Of a stretch of 64,000 bases of DNA, positions 27,001-34,442 are shown piece by piece (the stretch's first letter is position 1; the number at the start of each line of letters is the position of its first letter). The stretch lies in contig DATMXP010000040.1 of the NCBI GenBank assembly GCA_035561515.1, positions 1 to 64,000 of the forward strand, written 5' to 3'. This DNA is from Terriglobales bacterium (lineage in GTDB: Bacteria; Acidobacteriota; Terriglobia; Terriglobales; Acidobacteriaceae). A program made the position numbers and the translations under genes. Below the pieces are notes generated by a model. The model did no database searches, had not been told where the DNA came from, and saw only the letters and a program-made list of their open reading frames with translations.

Positions 27001-27265
27001 ATCCGTCCGCGGGAACCAGGTTACCCGCGTTGAACACGCCTGCATCCGTCGTTTCCATCTCGCGGCGGATACCTTTGGATGAATTTTCAACTACCACTTT
27101 CGCGGCGCCTACCACAGCGCCGGTGGAATCTTGTACCACGCCCGAGATGCTGCCAAAACCAGCGGTCTGTGCAAACAATCCCGATGTACTGAGAATTAGA
27201 AAACAGGCAAGCAGGAGAAAACCGCCTGTTCGCGTCGCAATTTGTTTCTGAACTGTAGAGAACAT
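24020..27265 (-). CDS. TonB-dependent receptor, Oar/CarboxypepD-regulatory type
   Basis: 1081 residues from ATG 27265, with GGGAG upstream. A signal peptide (FLLLACFLILSTSGLFA) is followed by a carboxypeptidase-regulatory-like beta domain (GSISGVVQDSTGAVVGAAKV), a plug domain (ILELPINGRRVDAFVALTPGV) and a long 22-strand barrel ending in the terminal Phe of RINF. This large acidobacterial type is thought to import glycans or oligomeric substrates. No SusD-like partner or hydrolase is adjacent, so the ligand is unknown. It is transcribed alone and closed by a strong terminator. Confidence 0.92.
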   Translation of the reverse strand: MFSTVQKQIATRTGGFLLLACFLILSTSGLFAQTAGFGSISGVVQDSTGAVVGAAKVVVENSSKGIRREMETTDAGVFNAGNLVPADGYTIKISKQGFADYVAKDVTLQVGQNINLMPTLKIGSAGTEISVTGEAPVVDTAKSSVSTVVGSRQILELPINGRRVDAFVALTPGVSNDGNFGLLSFRGNPGGNTFLTDGIDTTNAYYGENAGRTRTYNISQDAVQEFQVVSANYAAEFGKAAGGVVNTVTRSGSNSFHGSAYEFYRNRTLHATDYTTKTSSTGLYPNGINPPEWRHQAGLSVGGPIVKDKLFFFFNGELFRRNAPLVSSNIGAGSGNNVFDGAGNVKTAQRCVPGGTVTLPSGVSVPGPTQAQCDAATSYATSRVVPQLVPRTMDNNMLFAKVDWHPTDKDSISFSGNYLDFRSPNGIQTQLSLTNGNGIGNNADTNVFDRTGRASWTRIVTPNSINEFRFGIFKDRQYDPASASLLPTFGSAGPSPAALTVNGVSNLGYATNYPRLNPSELRVQFADNYSWTVNKHTLKFGVDISHLTDYVDALYGQFPSYTYNSLTHLALDINGGTTVGNQAYSAYSQTTGNRVIDFGMWETSFYAQDDWRITPKLTLSPGIRVEHTGIPQPETCNPRFPKTCRIPENSNTNFAPRLGFAYALDEKTALRGGYGLFNNRYITSTIQNLFVTNGAYQYSYSYSGTSINPTTLACLPSFPTANPETWQPSGSCARNLSPGILWAGDDYRPSYSQQANIALEHELVKNVSISMSYVWSRSLHLPVSYDTNVLAPTTSRTYQILSNSSTSSAVASTYTIPVYTSFNPVYTFNGSQYTGRVSELESSANSYYNAMLTNVKFRRWNWFQGDVSYTWGHTIDWGVGFAPTFGSTTPSSFYNRDYRADKASSTLDRRHNLVFNYVFAPKFMSGDSAVAKYLVNGWQLSGVTLFASSQPQVPTISGSTPGLLTTFSINGLGGSSRVPFVSADSLNIGPVYRTDARITKTFPITERVNVMMGFEAFNVFNTLITSGRDTAMYAVSRPTTGPNAGLYVLAPRPSFGAISTTQITPDGTTARRAQALIRINF

Positions 27266-27727
27266 GAAGCGCTCCCGGTGACCTCGCAAATGCAGAACTT
27301 TCCCATTTCCGCAGACCTGGATCCTTAATTTGCCGACAAGTGATCTGGCGCGACTCGGCGCTCAGCGGACCTCAAGCGTCATCACCGGTTTGCTATCTCC
27401 GGGAAAATATCGCTGTTAGTCATGGGAAACAGGGCACCTGAATTAGAACACAGCTGATTTTCAAAGCCAACGGGAGTTACTGGATTTTCATCAACTATTT
27501 ACTTTTATGACCGCCGTCACAGACAAATACCTTACCTTCTGCACAAGCAGTGGTGCTAATTCCTCCCGCCCTACACATCACCTTCGTCGCGTTGTACCAT
27601 CAGTTCCAAAGTGGGACTGGCATGGATCGTCTCTCGTTTTTTCGCATCGCGATCCACGCCAACGCATCTCTTTCACTAGTTGACAAGCGGTTAAGGACAC
27701 AAGCCTTACTCGGAGGAAAGAAAACGA
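27266..27727. other. Divergent intergenic region between the TonB receptor and sodA
   Basis: 462 bases with no credible gene. It contains a CRP-like palindrome at 27506-27521 and a TTGACA at 27681-27686 that could be the -35 element for sodA. The sodA ribosome binding site CGGAGGAAAG lies just before 27728. Nothing else is recognised. Confidence 0.6.
27506..27521. promoter_or_regulatory. CRP/FNR-type palindrome, one mismatch
   Basis: TATGAC-CGCC-GTCACA, matching the TGTGAC-N4-GTCACA arrangement found at 39163 with one base different. It lies about 240 bases upstream of the receptor start and 207 upstream of sodA. The regulator is not identified. Confidence 0.4.
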
Positions 27728-28339
27728 ATGGCTTTTGAAGTACCACCTCTGCCTTATGCCTACAACGCTCTGGAACCCTACATCGACGAGCAGACCATGC
27801 ATCTGCATCACGACAAGCATCACCAGGCGTACGTAGATAACCTGAACAACGCGTTGAAAGATCATGCCGACTGGCAGAAGAAATCCGTAGACGACATCCT
27901 GAAGAACCTAAATTCGGTTCCGGAAGCCGTCCGCACTGCGGTTCGCAACAACGGCGGTGGCCACTACAACCACACCATGTTCTGGGCCATCATGAAGCCC
28001 AATGGCGGCGGTGAACCTACCGGCAAAATTGCCGACGTGATCAAAGGCCTCGGTGGGCTCGCAGCCTTCCAGGAAAAATTCAATGACGCCGGCGTGAAGC
28101 GCTTCGGCAGCGGATGGGCATGGCTGGTTCGCACCAGCGCGGGCAAGTTCGAAATCACCAGCACCGCAAACCAGGACAATCCCCTCTCCGACGGCAACTT
28201 CCCCATCATGGGCAACGATGTCTGGGAGCACGCCTACTATCTCAAGTATCAGAACCGTCGCGCCGAGTACCTCAAGGCGTGGTGGAACGTCGTCAATTGG
28301 GACGAGATCAACAAGCGACTGGAGCAAGCTTCCCGGTAA
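27728..28339 (+). CDS. sodA: Manganese superoxide dismutase
   Basis: 203 residues; converts superoxide to oxygen and peroxide. Metal ligands are H27, H82, D164 and H168 ([15 protein letters not shown]). The active-site glutamine comes from TANQD (Q149) and the position near H82 is Gly in GGGHYNH, the manganese-type arrangement; iron enzymes carry the Gln elsewhere. There is no signal peptide, so it is cytoplasmic. The strong ribosome binding site CGGAGGAAAG precedes ATG. A hairpin terminator follows. Confidence 0.95.
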   Translation: MAFEVPPLPYAYNALEPYIDEQTMHLHHDKHHQAYVDNLNNALKDHADWQKKSVDDILKNLNSVPEAVRTAVRNNGGGHYNHTMFWAIMKPNGGGEPTGKIADVIKGLGGLAAFQEKFNDAGVKRFGSGWAWLVRTSAGKFEITSTANQDNPLSDGNFPIMGNDVWEHAYYLKYQNRRAEYLKAWWNVVNWDEINKRLEQASR

Positions 28340-28358
28340 TCCGATCGGGACCTCGCGA

Positions 28359-28377
28359 GGCGGGCCGTGCGCCCGCC
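28359..28377 (+). terminator. Intrinsic terminator after sodA
   Basis: Stem GGCGGGC/GCCCGCC with a five-base loop, followed by TTCTTTATT. Confidence 0.85.
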
Positions 28378-28406
28378 TTCTTTATTGCTTCGAATAAAAT
28401 CAATTC

Positions 28407-29576
28407 ATCGCAAACGATCCTCAACTCTTCGACGCCATCATCATCGGCGCAGGCGCCGCCGGACTCATGTGCGCCATCGAAGCCGGCCAGCGAGGACGTC
28501 GCGTCGCCGTCCTCGACCACGCTGACCGCATCGGCAAGAAGATCCTCATCTCCGGCGGCGGGCGCTGCAACTTCACTAACATCCACTGTCGCCCAGAAAA
28601 CTTCCTGTCCAACAACCCGCATTTCGCGAAGTCAGCCCTCGCGCGCTACACACCGTCGGATTTCATCGATCTCGTCAAGCGTCATCGGGTTCCCTTTCAC
28701 GAGAAGACGCTCGGACAACTGTTTTGCGACCAGTCCGCGCACGACATCCTCACCATGCTGGAGGAAGAGTGTCGCCGTGCTCACGTGCAGATCATCCCGA
28801 AGCAGAAGATCGTCGAAATAACGCGGCCCAGCCTCTACGTCATCCGTACCGACTCCCGGGAATTCCGCGCGCCCGCACTCGTCATCGCAACCGGTGGGCT
28901 TTCCATCCCGAAAATCGGTGCCACCTCGTTCGGCTACGATGTCGCTCGGCAGTTCGATCTTAAGATCGTCCCCACTCGCCCCGCGCTTGTGCCGTTTGTC
29001 CTCAATGCCACCGATCGCAAGCTCTGGTGCGACCTCGCCGGAGTCGCCACCGAAGTCATCGCCTCCGCTGACCACCAGCAGTTTCGCGAAAAGCTCCTCA
29101 TCACCCACCGCGGACTGAGCGGCCCCGCTATGCTCCAGGTCTCCTCATATTGGAAGGAATCGCAGCCGATTACGATCGACCTTCTGCCAAGCCGTCGTAT
29201 CTCCGACGGGCTCAAGTCCGCAAAGCGTGATCTGACTTCACTCAAGTCAGTCCTCCGCTCCGACCTTCCGCATCGCTTCGCCGATCGATTCGTGGACAAC
29301 CACCCACCCGCCAAATTCACCAATCCCGCGCTCGACGACTTCGAGCGCCATCTTCACCACTGGACCATTGTCCCCGAGGGCACCGAAGGGTACGCCAAGG
29401 CCGAAGTCACGGCTGGTGGCGTGAACACCGACGAACTCTCCGCCAGGACCATGGAATCGCGCAAAGTACCCGGCCTTTACTTCATCGGCGAGGTCGTCGA
29501 CGTCACCGGGCACCTCGGTGGATTCAACTTCCAGTGGGCCTGGGCTTCCGGCTTTAGCGCCGGACAGGCGATCTAA
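28407..29576 (+). CDS. HI0933/YhiN-type FAD-dependent flavoprotein, start codon unclear
   Basis: About 389 residues. The FAD-binding motif AIIIGAGAAGLMCAIEAG is coded at 28434-28487, but the first ATG (28467) falls inside it. Upstream, the frame is open only to a TAA at 28395 and has no ATG, GTG or TTG. An ATC at 28407 sits where homologues would be expected to start. Downstream hallmarks are KKILISGGGRCNFTN, ALVIATGGLSIPKIG and the C-terminal TGHLGGFNFQWAWASG. It is a predicted oxidoreductase of unknown substrate. A non-standard start, a start-codon mutation or a sequencing error is possible. Confidence 0.8.
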   Translation: MANDPQLFDAIIIGAGAAGLMCAIEAGQRGRRVAVLDHADRIGKKILISGGGRCNFTNIHCRPENFLSNNPHFAKSALARYTPSDFIDLVKRHRVPFHEKTLGQLFCDQSAHDILTMLEEECRRAHVQIIPKQKIVEITRPSLYVIRTDSREFRAPALVIATGGLSIPKIGATSFGYDVARQFDLKIVPTRPALVPFVLNATDRKLWCDLAGVATEVIASADHQQFREKLLITHRGLSGPAMLQVSSYWKESQPITIDLLPSRRISDGLKSAKRDLTSLKSVLRSDLPHRFADRFVDNHPPAKFTNPALDDFERHLHHWTIVPEGTEGYAKAEVTAGGVNTDELSARTMESRKVPGLYFIGEVVDVTGHLGGFNFQWAWASGFSAGQAI

Positions 29577-29593
29577 TTGATATCCTCGAACTG

Positions 29594-31390
29594 ATGCCGC
29601 CCATCATCAACGCTCAGGGAATCTCCAAAGCCTTTGGCGCCACCACGCTCTTCCGCGACGTCTCCTTCACCGTCTCCGAAGGTGACCGCATTGGTCTCAT
29701 CGGCCCCAACGGCTCCGGAAAATCCACGTTGATGAAGATTCTTGCCGGATCCGTCTCGCCCGATTCCGGCGACGTCGCCGTCCGCAAGCGTACGCGAATG
29801 AGCTATCTCGCTCAGGAATCCGATTTCGCCTCCGGACTCACCCCACGTTCCGTGATGCGCCGCGCCTTGCAGGAGGCCAGCGTTCCCGAATCTGAATGGG
29901 AGAGCCGCACTGCCGAAACGCTTGGCCGCGCCGACTTCGACAACTTCGATGTCGATGCCAGCTCCCTCTCCGGCGGATGGCGTAAGCGTCTCGCGATCGC
30001 CGAAGCGCTCGTCCAGTCGCCCGACATTCTCCTTCTCGACGAGCCCACGAACCATCTCGACCTCGCCGGGATCGAGTGGCTTGAAGAACTCTTGCAGCAG
30101 GCTCAGTTCGCCTCTGTGATTGTCAGCCACGACCGCTACTTCCTCGAGAACGTCGCCACACAGATGGCGGAACTTAATCGGGCCTATCCCGACGGTCTCC
30201 TTCGTGTCGCCGGCAACTACAGCGAGTTCCTTACCCGCAAGGAAGAATTCCTGCACGCACAGGCACGCCATCAGGAAGCGCTCGAAAATCGCGTTCACCG
30301 TGAGATTGAGTGGCTGCGTCGCGGGCCGAAGGCACGCACTACCAAGTCGAAAGCGCGCATTGATAAGGCAAACGAACTCATCACCGAACTTGCCGATCTC
30401 AATGCGCGCACTCGCACTGCCACCGCCGACATCGACTTCAGCGCCACCGAGCGTAAGACCAAACGGCTGATCGAACTTGAAGGCGTGTCCTACGAAATTG
30501 GCGATCGCCCTCTCTTCCGCAACCTGGATTTCGTCATCACCGCGGGAACTCGCGTCGGCCTTGTGGGTCCGAACGGCAGCGGTAAAACAACTCTCCTCCG
30601 CTTGCTCAACGGGGAGCTCTCCCCAAGTTCCGGCACCATCAAAAAAGCGCCAGCGTTGCAGATCGTCTATTTCGACCAGACACGCCAACTTGATCCCGAC
30701 CTTACTCTCCGCCGGTCCCTCGCCCCGGATAGCGACTCTGTCGTTTACCAGGACCGTGTCATTCACGTCGCGTCCTGGGCGTCGCGATTCCTTTTCACGA
30801 GCGAGCAGTTGAACCAGCCGGTCGGACGTCTCTCCGGCGGCGAACGCGCCCGTGTCTTGATCGCCAAGCTGATGCTTCAGCGCGCTGACGTGCTCCTTCT
30901 CGACGAGCCCACGAACGATCTCGACATTCCTACCCTTGAAATTCTGGAAGAAAGCCTGCTCGAATTTCGCGGCGCTCTCGTCCTTGTTACGCACGACCGA
31001 TATCTGCTCGACCGCGTGTCCACCACCGTGATCGGCCTTGACGGTCAAGGTGGTACTGGACACTTCGCCGACTACCAGCAGTGGGAACAATGGATCCGCG
31101 AGTCCCGCGAAGCAAAGACTCCACGCAAAGCGAAGGAGCCGACACCCGAAACTGCTGGTCCCGCGAAGAAGAAACTCTCGTATCTCGAAGCTCGCGAGTA
31201 CTCCACCATCGAGCAGCGCATCGCGGAAGCCGAAGCTCTCCTCGCTCAAAAGCGCGCTGCTTTCGAGGATCCCGCCATTCAGACCGATGCTGCTCGCCTG
31301 ATCACCGCGCAAGCGGAACTCGACGAGGCCCAACTCGCCGTCGACAACCTCATCGCCCGTTGGACCGAACTGGAAGAGAAAAAAGGTTAG
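29594..31390 (+). CDS. uup: ABC-F ATPase Uup
   Basis: 598 residues with two ATP-binding cassettes and no membrane helices. Walker A GPNGSGKST and GPNGSGKTT; signature motifs LSGGWRKRLAI and LSGGERARVLI; Walker B LLLDEPTNHLD and LLLDEPTNDLD. The linker between them is short and basic (RRGPKARTTKSKARID). The C-terminal part after about 510 is a charged coiled coil (LEAREYSTIEQRIAEAEALL), the mark of the Uup branch, which binds DNA or ribosomes. It acts on ribosomes or branched DNA rather than in transport. It follows the flavoprotein gene with a 17-base gap. Confidence 0.93.
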   Translation: MPPIINAQGISKAFGATTLFRDVSFTVSEGDRIGLIGPNGSGKSTLMKILAGSVSPDSGDVAVRKRTRMSYLAQESDFASGLTPRSVMRRALQEASVPESEWESRTAETLGRADFDNFDVDASSLSGGWRKRLAIAEALVQSPDILLLDEPTNHLDLAGIEWLEELLQQAQFASVIVSHDRYFLENVATQMAELNRAYPDGLLRVAGNYSEFLTRKEEFLHAQARHQEALENRVHREIEWLRRGPKARTTKSKARIDKANELITELADLNARTRTATADIDFSATERKTKRLIELEGVSYEIGDRPLFRNLDFVITAGTRVGLVGPNGSGKTTLLRLLNGELSPSSGTIKKAPALQIVYFDQTRQLDPDLTLRRSLAPDSDSVVYQDRVIHVASWASRFLFTSEQLNQPVGRLSGGERARVLIAKLMLQRADVLLLDEPTNDLDIPTLEILEESLLEFRGALVLVTHDRYLLDRVSTTVIGLDGQGGTGHFADYQQWEQWIRESREAKTPRKAKEPTPETAGPAKKKLSYLEAREYSTIEQRIAEAEALLAQKRAAFEDPAIQTDAARLITAQAELDEAQLAVDNLIARWTELEEKKG

Positions 31391-31570
31391 CTTTCGGGCA
31401 ATTCTTACCCGCCCGAAAAGTTGCCCGAACCCGCATTTTTACAGCCTTAGACGCGACGCAACTAGTCATCCGCCAGCGTGTTCCAATTACTAGCCACTTC
31501 GTAAAAGTTAGAGAAGATGACGCTCACCTGAACCGGATATCAAAGGGTGGTGAAGCGGGGGAGTCCAAGG

Positions 31571-32302
31571 ATGAAGGCAACGAACAAGTTAGTGATGGCA
31601 GCGGCTTTCGGGCTTGCGGGATTAGTGGCAGTCCCCGCCGCCTCGGCCCAGTGGTATCCGCAGAACGATCGCGGCGTTTACCAAAACGACAACTCCGGCA
31701 ACTACAGCCGCGATTCTGAGCGGCAGGCTTACCAGCAGGGCTACAACGACGGCATCTCCGATCGCCAGAACGGACCGCAGCGTCGCTCCCTGAACTGGAA
31801 GCACGACTACGACGCCCAGGCCTATCGCGATGGTTACAACGACGGGTACCGAGGCTCATACACGAACAATCGCGGCGGCAACGGCAACGGCCGCTGGGGC
31901 ACTCGCGACAACAATGGTCGCTGGGGAGATCGTGACCGTGATCGCGATCATGACCGCGACAACGATAACGGTCGTTGGGGACGTCATCGTCGTGGCGACT
32001 ACGGGAACAGCAACGGTCCTTACGCAAACGGTCCCTGGGGCAACGGCTCTTACGGCAACGGACGTTACGGCTACAACAACTACGGCTCCCAGATGGGTTT
32101 CCAGGACGGCCAGTACACCGGCCGACTCGACGCTCAGAATGGCCAGCGCTATCGGCCGACCGAGTGGAAGGGTTATAAGGAAGCCGATCACGGGATGAGC
32201 CAGAGCGGAATGAACAAGCAGGACTTCCAGAACGCTTATCGGCAGGCTTACGTCCAAGGCTACGAACAGGCGTACTACCAATATCGGGGTAGCCGTTACT
32301 AA
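31571..32302 (+). CDS. Secreted Asn/Gly/Tyr-rich repeat protein
   Basis: 243 residues from ATG 31571, with GGGGGAG upstream. A clear signal peptide (LVMAAAFGLAGLVAVPAASA) is followed by a low-complexity chain. It contains repeated YxxGYxDG units (YQQGYNDG, YRDGYNDG, then QMGFQDGQYTG and YVQGYEQAYYQ) flanking a central Asp/Arg and Gly/Asn/Tyr-rich stretch. It is probably a surface or envelope protein of disordered or fibrous nature. The family is common in Acidobacteriota with no defined role. A terminator follows. Confidence 0.75.
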   Translation: MKATNKLVMAAAFGLAGLVAVPAASAQWYPQNDRGVYQNDNSGNYSRDSERQAYQQGYNDGISDRQNGPQRRSLNWKHDYDAQAYRDGYNDGYRGSYTNNRGGNGNGRWGTRDNNGRWGDRDRDRDHDRDNDNGRWGRHRRGDYGNSNGPYANGPWGNGSYGNGRYGYNNYGSQMGFQDGQYTGRLDAQNGQRYRPTEWKGYKEADHGMSQSGMNKQDFQNAYRQAYVQGYEQAYYQYRGSRY

Positions 32303-32349
32303 GCATGGAACGACGTTAGAAGGCGCAGAAACAGTGCGTCATTGAGGAA

Positions 32350-32371
32350 GGCGGCTCGAATCTGGGCCGCC
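32350..32371 (+). terminator. Intrinsic terminator after the repeat protein
   Basis: Stem GGCGGC/GCCGCC with a ten-base loop, followed by TTTCTTATT. Confidence 0.7.
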
Positions 32372-32375
32372 TTTC

Positions 32376-32714
32376 TTATTCTCCATGAATGTCCCGCAGG
32401 TAAGCGAGGATCAGCCGCACATCCTGCTCCGAGACCTTCACCTTTGGCATGAGCATGTATCCCGCGTTCAACGGTCTCATGTCGCGCTCGCGGTAAAACG
32501 CCGGCGGATCCAGGATGAACCGCTCCAGCATCTTCGGATCGTGCTTCGACACCACGTGGGTCAGCGTCGGTCCTGCGCCGCTGAAGTGGCACCCCGTACA
32601 GCCGCGCTCAACAAACACGCGTTCGCCACGACGTTCTGGCGAAAACTGCTGTCCCACCAATACCGCCAACACCGCTACGCCTGCGCAAACCAACAGGATG
32701 ACTTTCTTTTTCAA
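32376..32714 (-). CDS. Small membrane-anchored cytochrome c
   Basis: 112 residues from a TTG start. An N-terminal hydrophobic segment (VILLVCAGVAVLAVLVG) is either a signal peptide or an uncleaved anchor. There is one heme motif, CTGCH (about residues 39-43), and a candidate axial Met in GYMLMPKVKVSEQDV. The rest resembles cytochrome c subunits that accept electrons at the periplasmic face. It has no oxidase partner beside it and is divergent from the 5'-nucleotidase gene. Confidence 0.85.
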   Translation of the reverse strand: MKKKVILLVCAGVAVLAVLVGQQFSPERRGERVFVERGCTGCHFSGAGPTLTHVVSKHDPKMLERFILDPPAFYRERDMRPLNAGYMLMPKVKVSEQDVRLILAYLRDIHGE

Positions 32715-32827
32715 CTCTTAGCCTCGAAGACGAGTTTCCGGTCCGGTTCACGAGTTGTCACGGTCATACGTCACAATGCGGCCCCCGTCATTGACATGCC
32801 CTGCCGCGCTTCTATACGTTTTCCCGC

Positions 32828-34393
32828 ATGCTCCGCAAAACCCGCCGCATTGTTTTATTACTCCTTATCTCGCTTTCTGCACTTGCGGCGGACCAGCGTA
32901 AAGTCACCCTTCTCTATAGCAACGATTTCCACGCCGCCATCGAACCGACCCGCGCCACCTGGTTGGTCGATCAACCGATGATCGGTGGCGTCCGCGACTT
33001 CGCAGCCTGGGCGGCCATGCTCCGCAGGACCTTGCCCAACGCTTTCTTTTTCGACGCCGGTGACGTCTACACCGGACAGGCGATCTCTTCCATTAGCCGA
33101 GGACAAGCTCTCATCGACATCTGGAAGACGCTCGGCTACGACGCCGGCACTTTTGGCAACCACGAGTTCGACTACGGCGTTGACCGCGCGGTCGCATACG
33201 CGCAGCAGGAATCGTTCCCCGTACTCTCCGCCAACCTCTTTTATCGCGACAGCGGCAAACATTTTGCCAAGCCTTACGCCATCATCCAACGCAACGGCAT
33301 TCGGATCGCGGTAACCGGCGTGTTCGGACTCGATGCCATTCCTTCCACCGGACCGGCAATCTGGAAGACGCTCGAAGCTCGCGATCCAGTTCCAATTCTC
33401 CGCGAACTTGTTCCGAAGCTTCGCAAGCAGGCCGACCTCGTCATCGTTCTGGCGCACGAAGGCGAGAACGGATCCATGCAGTCTGACGCTGAAGCTCATC
33501 CTGAAGTGCAGAAAGGCTTCGAAGCCGATAAGGCCCTCGCCGCTGCGGTGCCTGGCATCGACGTAATCATCGGGGGACACGCTCATCGTGGCATCGAAGT
33601 CCCCTGGGTAAGCCCGAAAAACGGCACCATCATCGTGCAGACGTACGGACGTGGAACCACCATCGGCGTCCTCCAACTCAGCCTCGATTCCGCGAACAGG
33701 ATCTCCACTCATCAGGGGAGCCTCGTCCGCATCCTGCCCGGCGTTTTCCCCGTTCCTGAGCAGGTCGACAAGGTTGTGACTCGTTGGGTGAAGGAAGCCG
33801 ACCAGATCGGTCGTGAAGTCATCGGCACCCTTCCCGCCGCATTGATCCGCAACTACAACGGCGAATCGAATCTCGGGAACCTCATCGCTGACGCCATGCT
33901 CTGGAAGACCGGCGCCGACATCGCGTTCGAGAATGCAGGCGGCATTCGCGCCGACCTGAAGGCCGGCACCGTAACTCGTTACGATCTCATCTCCGTACTG
34001 CCTTTCATCAACACCGTCACTACCATCAAGCTCACTGGCAAGCAGATCCGGCAGATTCTCGAGCAATCGCTCACTCTGAAAGTCGGCATGATGCAGGTTG
34101 CCAACTTGCGCGTTACCTACGACCCCAAGCGCTCCGAATCTCAGCGCGTTGTTACCGTTACAGTCGGCGACACGCCTCTCGACGACTCCAAAACCTACCT
34201 CGTCGCCACCAACAGCTTCATCTCCGCCGGCGGTGACCGCTACTCCACCTTCCTCGACGGCGCCGATCTCAACGACACCGGCCAGAACCTCGTCGACGCG
34301 GTAATCGACTACGTCCGCCATCCCGGTGTGCACTTGCAACCCCAGTCAGGAAGACTTGTCGCAATCCCCACCGAACCCCCGGTTACTCCGTAG
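32828..34393 (+). CDS. Exported 5'-nucleotidase / 2',3'-cyclic phosphodiesterase (UshA family)
   Basis: 521 residues with a signal peptide (IVLLLLISLSALAA). The N-terminal metallophosphatase domain has YSNDFHAAIEP, DAGDVYTGQ, GNHEFDYGVD, VLAHEG and GGHAHRGIE, supplying the two-metal site. The C-terminal 5'-nucleotidase domain has NLIADAMLW, FENAGGIRADL and SFISAGGDRYSTF, which bind the nucleotide. It would dephosphorylate nucleotides in the periplasm for salvage. The exact substrate range is unknown. It ends before a hairpin terminator shared with the convergent gene. Confidence 0.92.
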   Translation: MLRKTRRIVLLLLISLSALAADQRKVTLLYSNDFHAAIEPTRATWLVDQPMIGGVRDFAAWAAMLRRTLPNAFFFDAGDVYTGQAISSISRGQALIDIWKTLGYDAGTFGNHEFDYGVDRAVAYAQQESFPVLSANLFYRDSGKHFAKPYAIIQRNGIRIAVTGVFGLDAIPSTGPAIWKTLEARDPVPILRELVPKLRKQADLVIVLAHEGENGSMQSDAEAHPEVQKGFEADKALAAAVPGIDVIIGGHAHRGIEVPWVSPKNGTIIVQTYGRGTTIGVLQLSLDSANRISTHQGSLVRILPGVFPVPEQVDKVVTRWVKEADQIGREVIGTLPAALIRNYNGESNLGNLIADAMLWKTGADIAFENAGGIRADLKAGTVTRYDLISVLPFINTVTTIKLTGKQIRQILEQSLTLKVGMMQVANLRVTYDPKRSESQRVVTVTVGDTPLDDSKTYLVATNSFISAGGDRYSTFLDGADLNDTGQNLVDAVIDYVRHPGVHLQPQSGRLVAIPTEPPVTP

Positions 34394-34402
34394 AAAGATA
34401 AA

Positions 34403-34423
34403 GGCCCGGCTTCATGCCGGGCC
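34403..34423. terminator. Hairpin terminator between convergent genes
   Basis: Perfect 8-bp stem GGCCCGGC/GCCGGGCC with a five-base loop. T-rich sequence follows on the minus strand (TTTATCTTTC), so it best serves the GH99-like gene. Confidence 0.8.
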
Positions 34424-34442
34424 CAGAGTTCCGCCGCTAGCT

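Noticed and set aside
29573-31333. 586-residue open frame on the minus strand opposite uup
   Set aside because: It is a shadow frame of the uup gene, with repetitive Gly/Glu/Val content and no domain.
31524-32306. 260-residue minus-strand frame opposite the repeat protein
   Set aside because: Ser/Arg/Cys-rich artefact of the low-complexity coding strand.
32858-34339. 493-residue open frame opposite the 5'-nucleotidase
   Set aside because: Shadow of the real gene; no recognisable family and poor start context.
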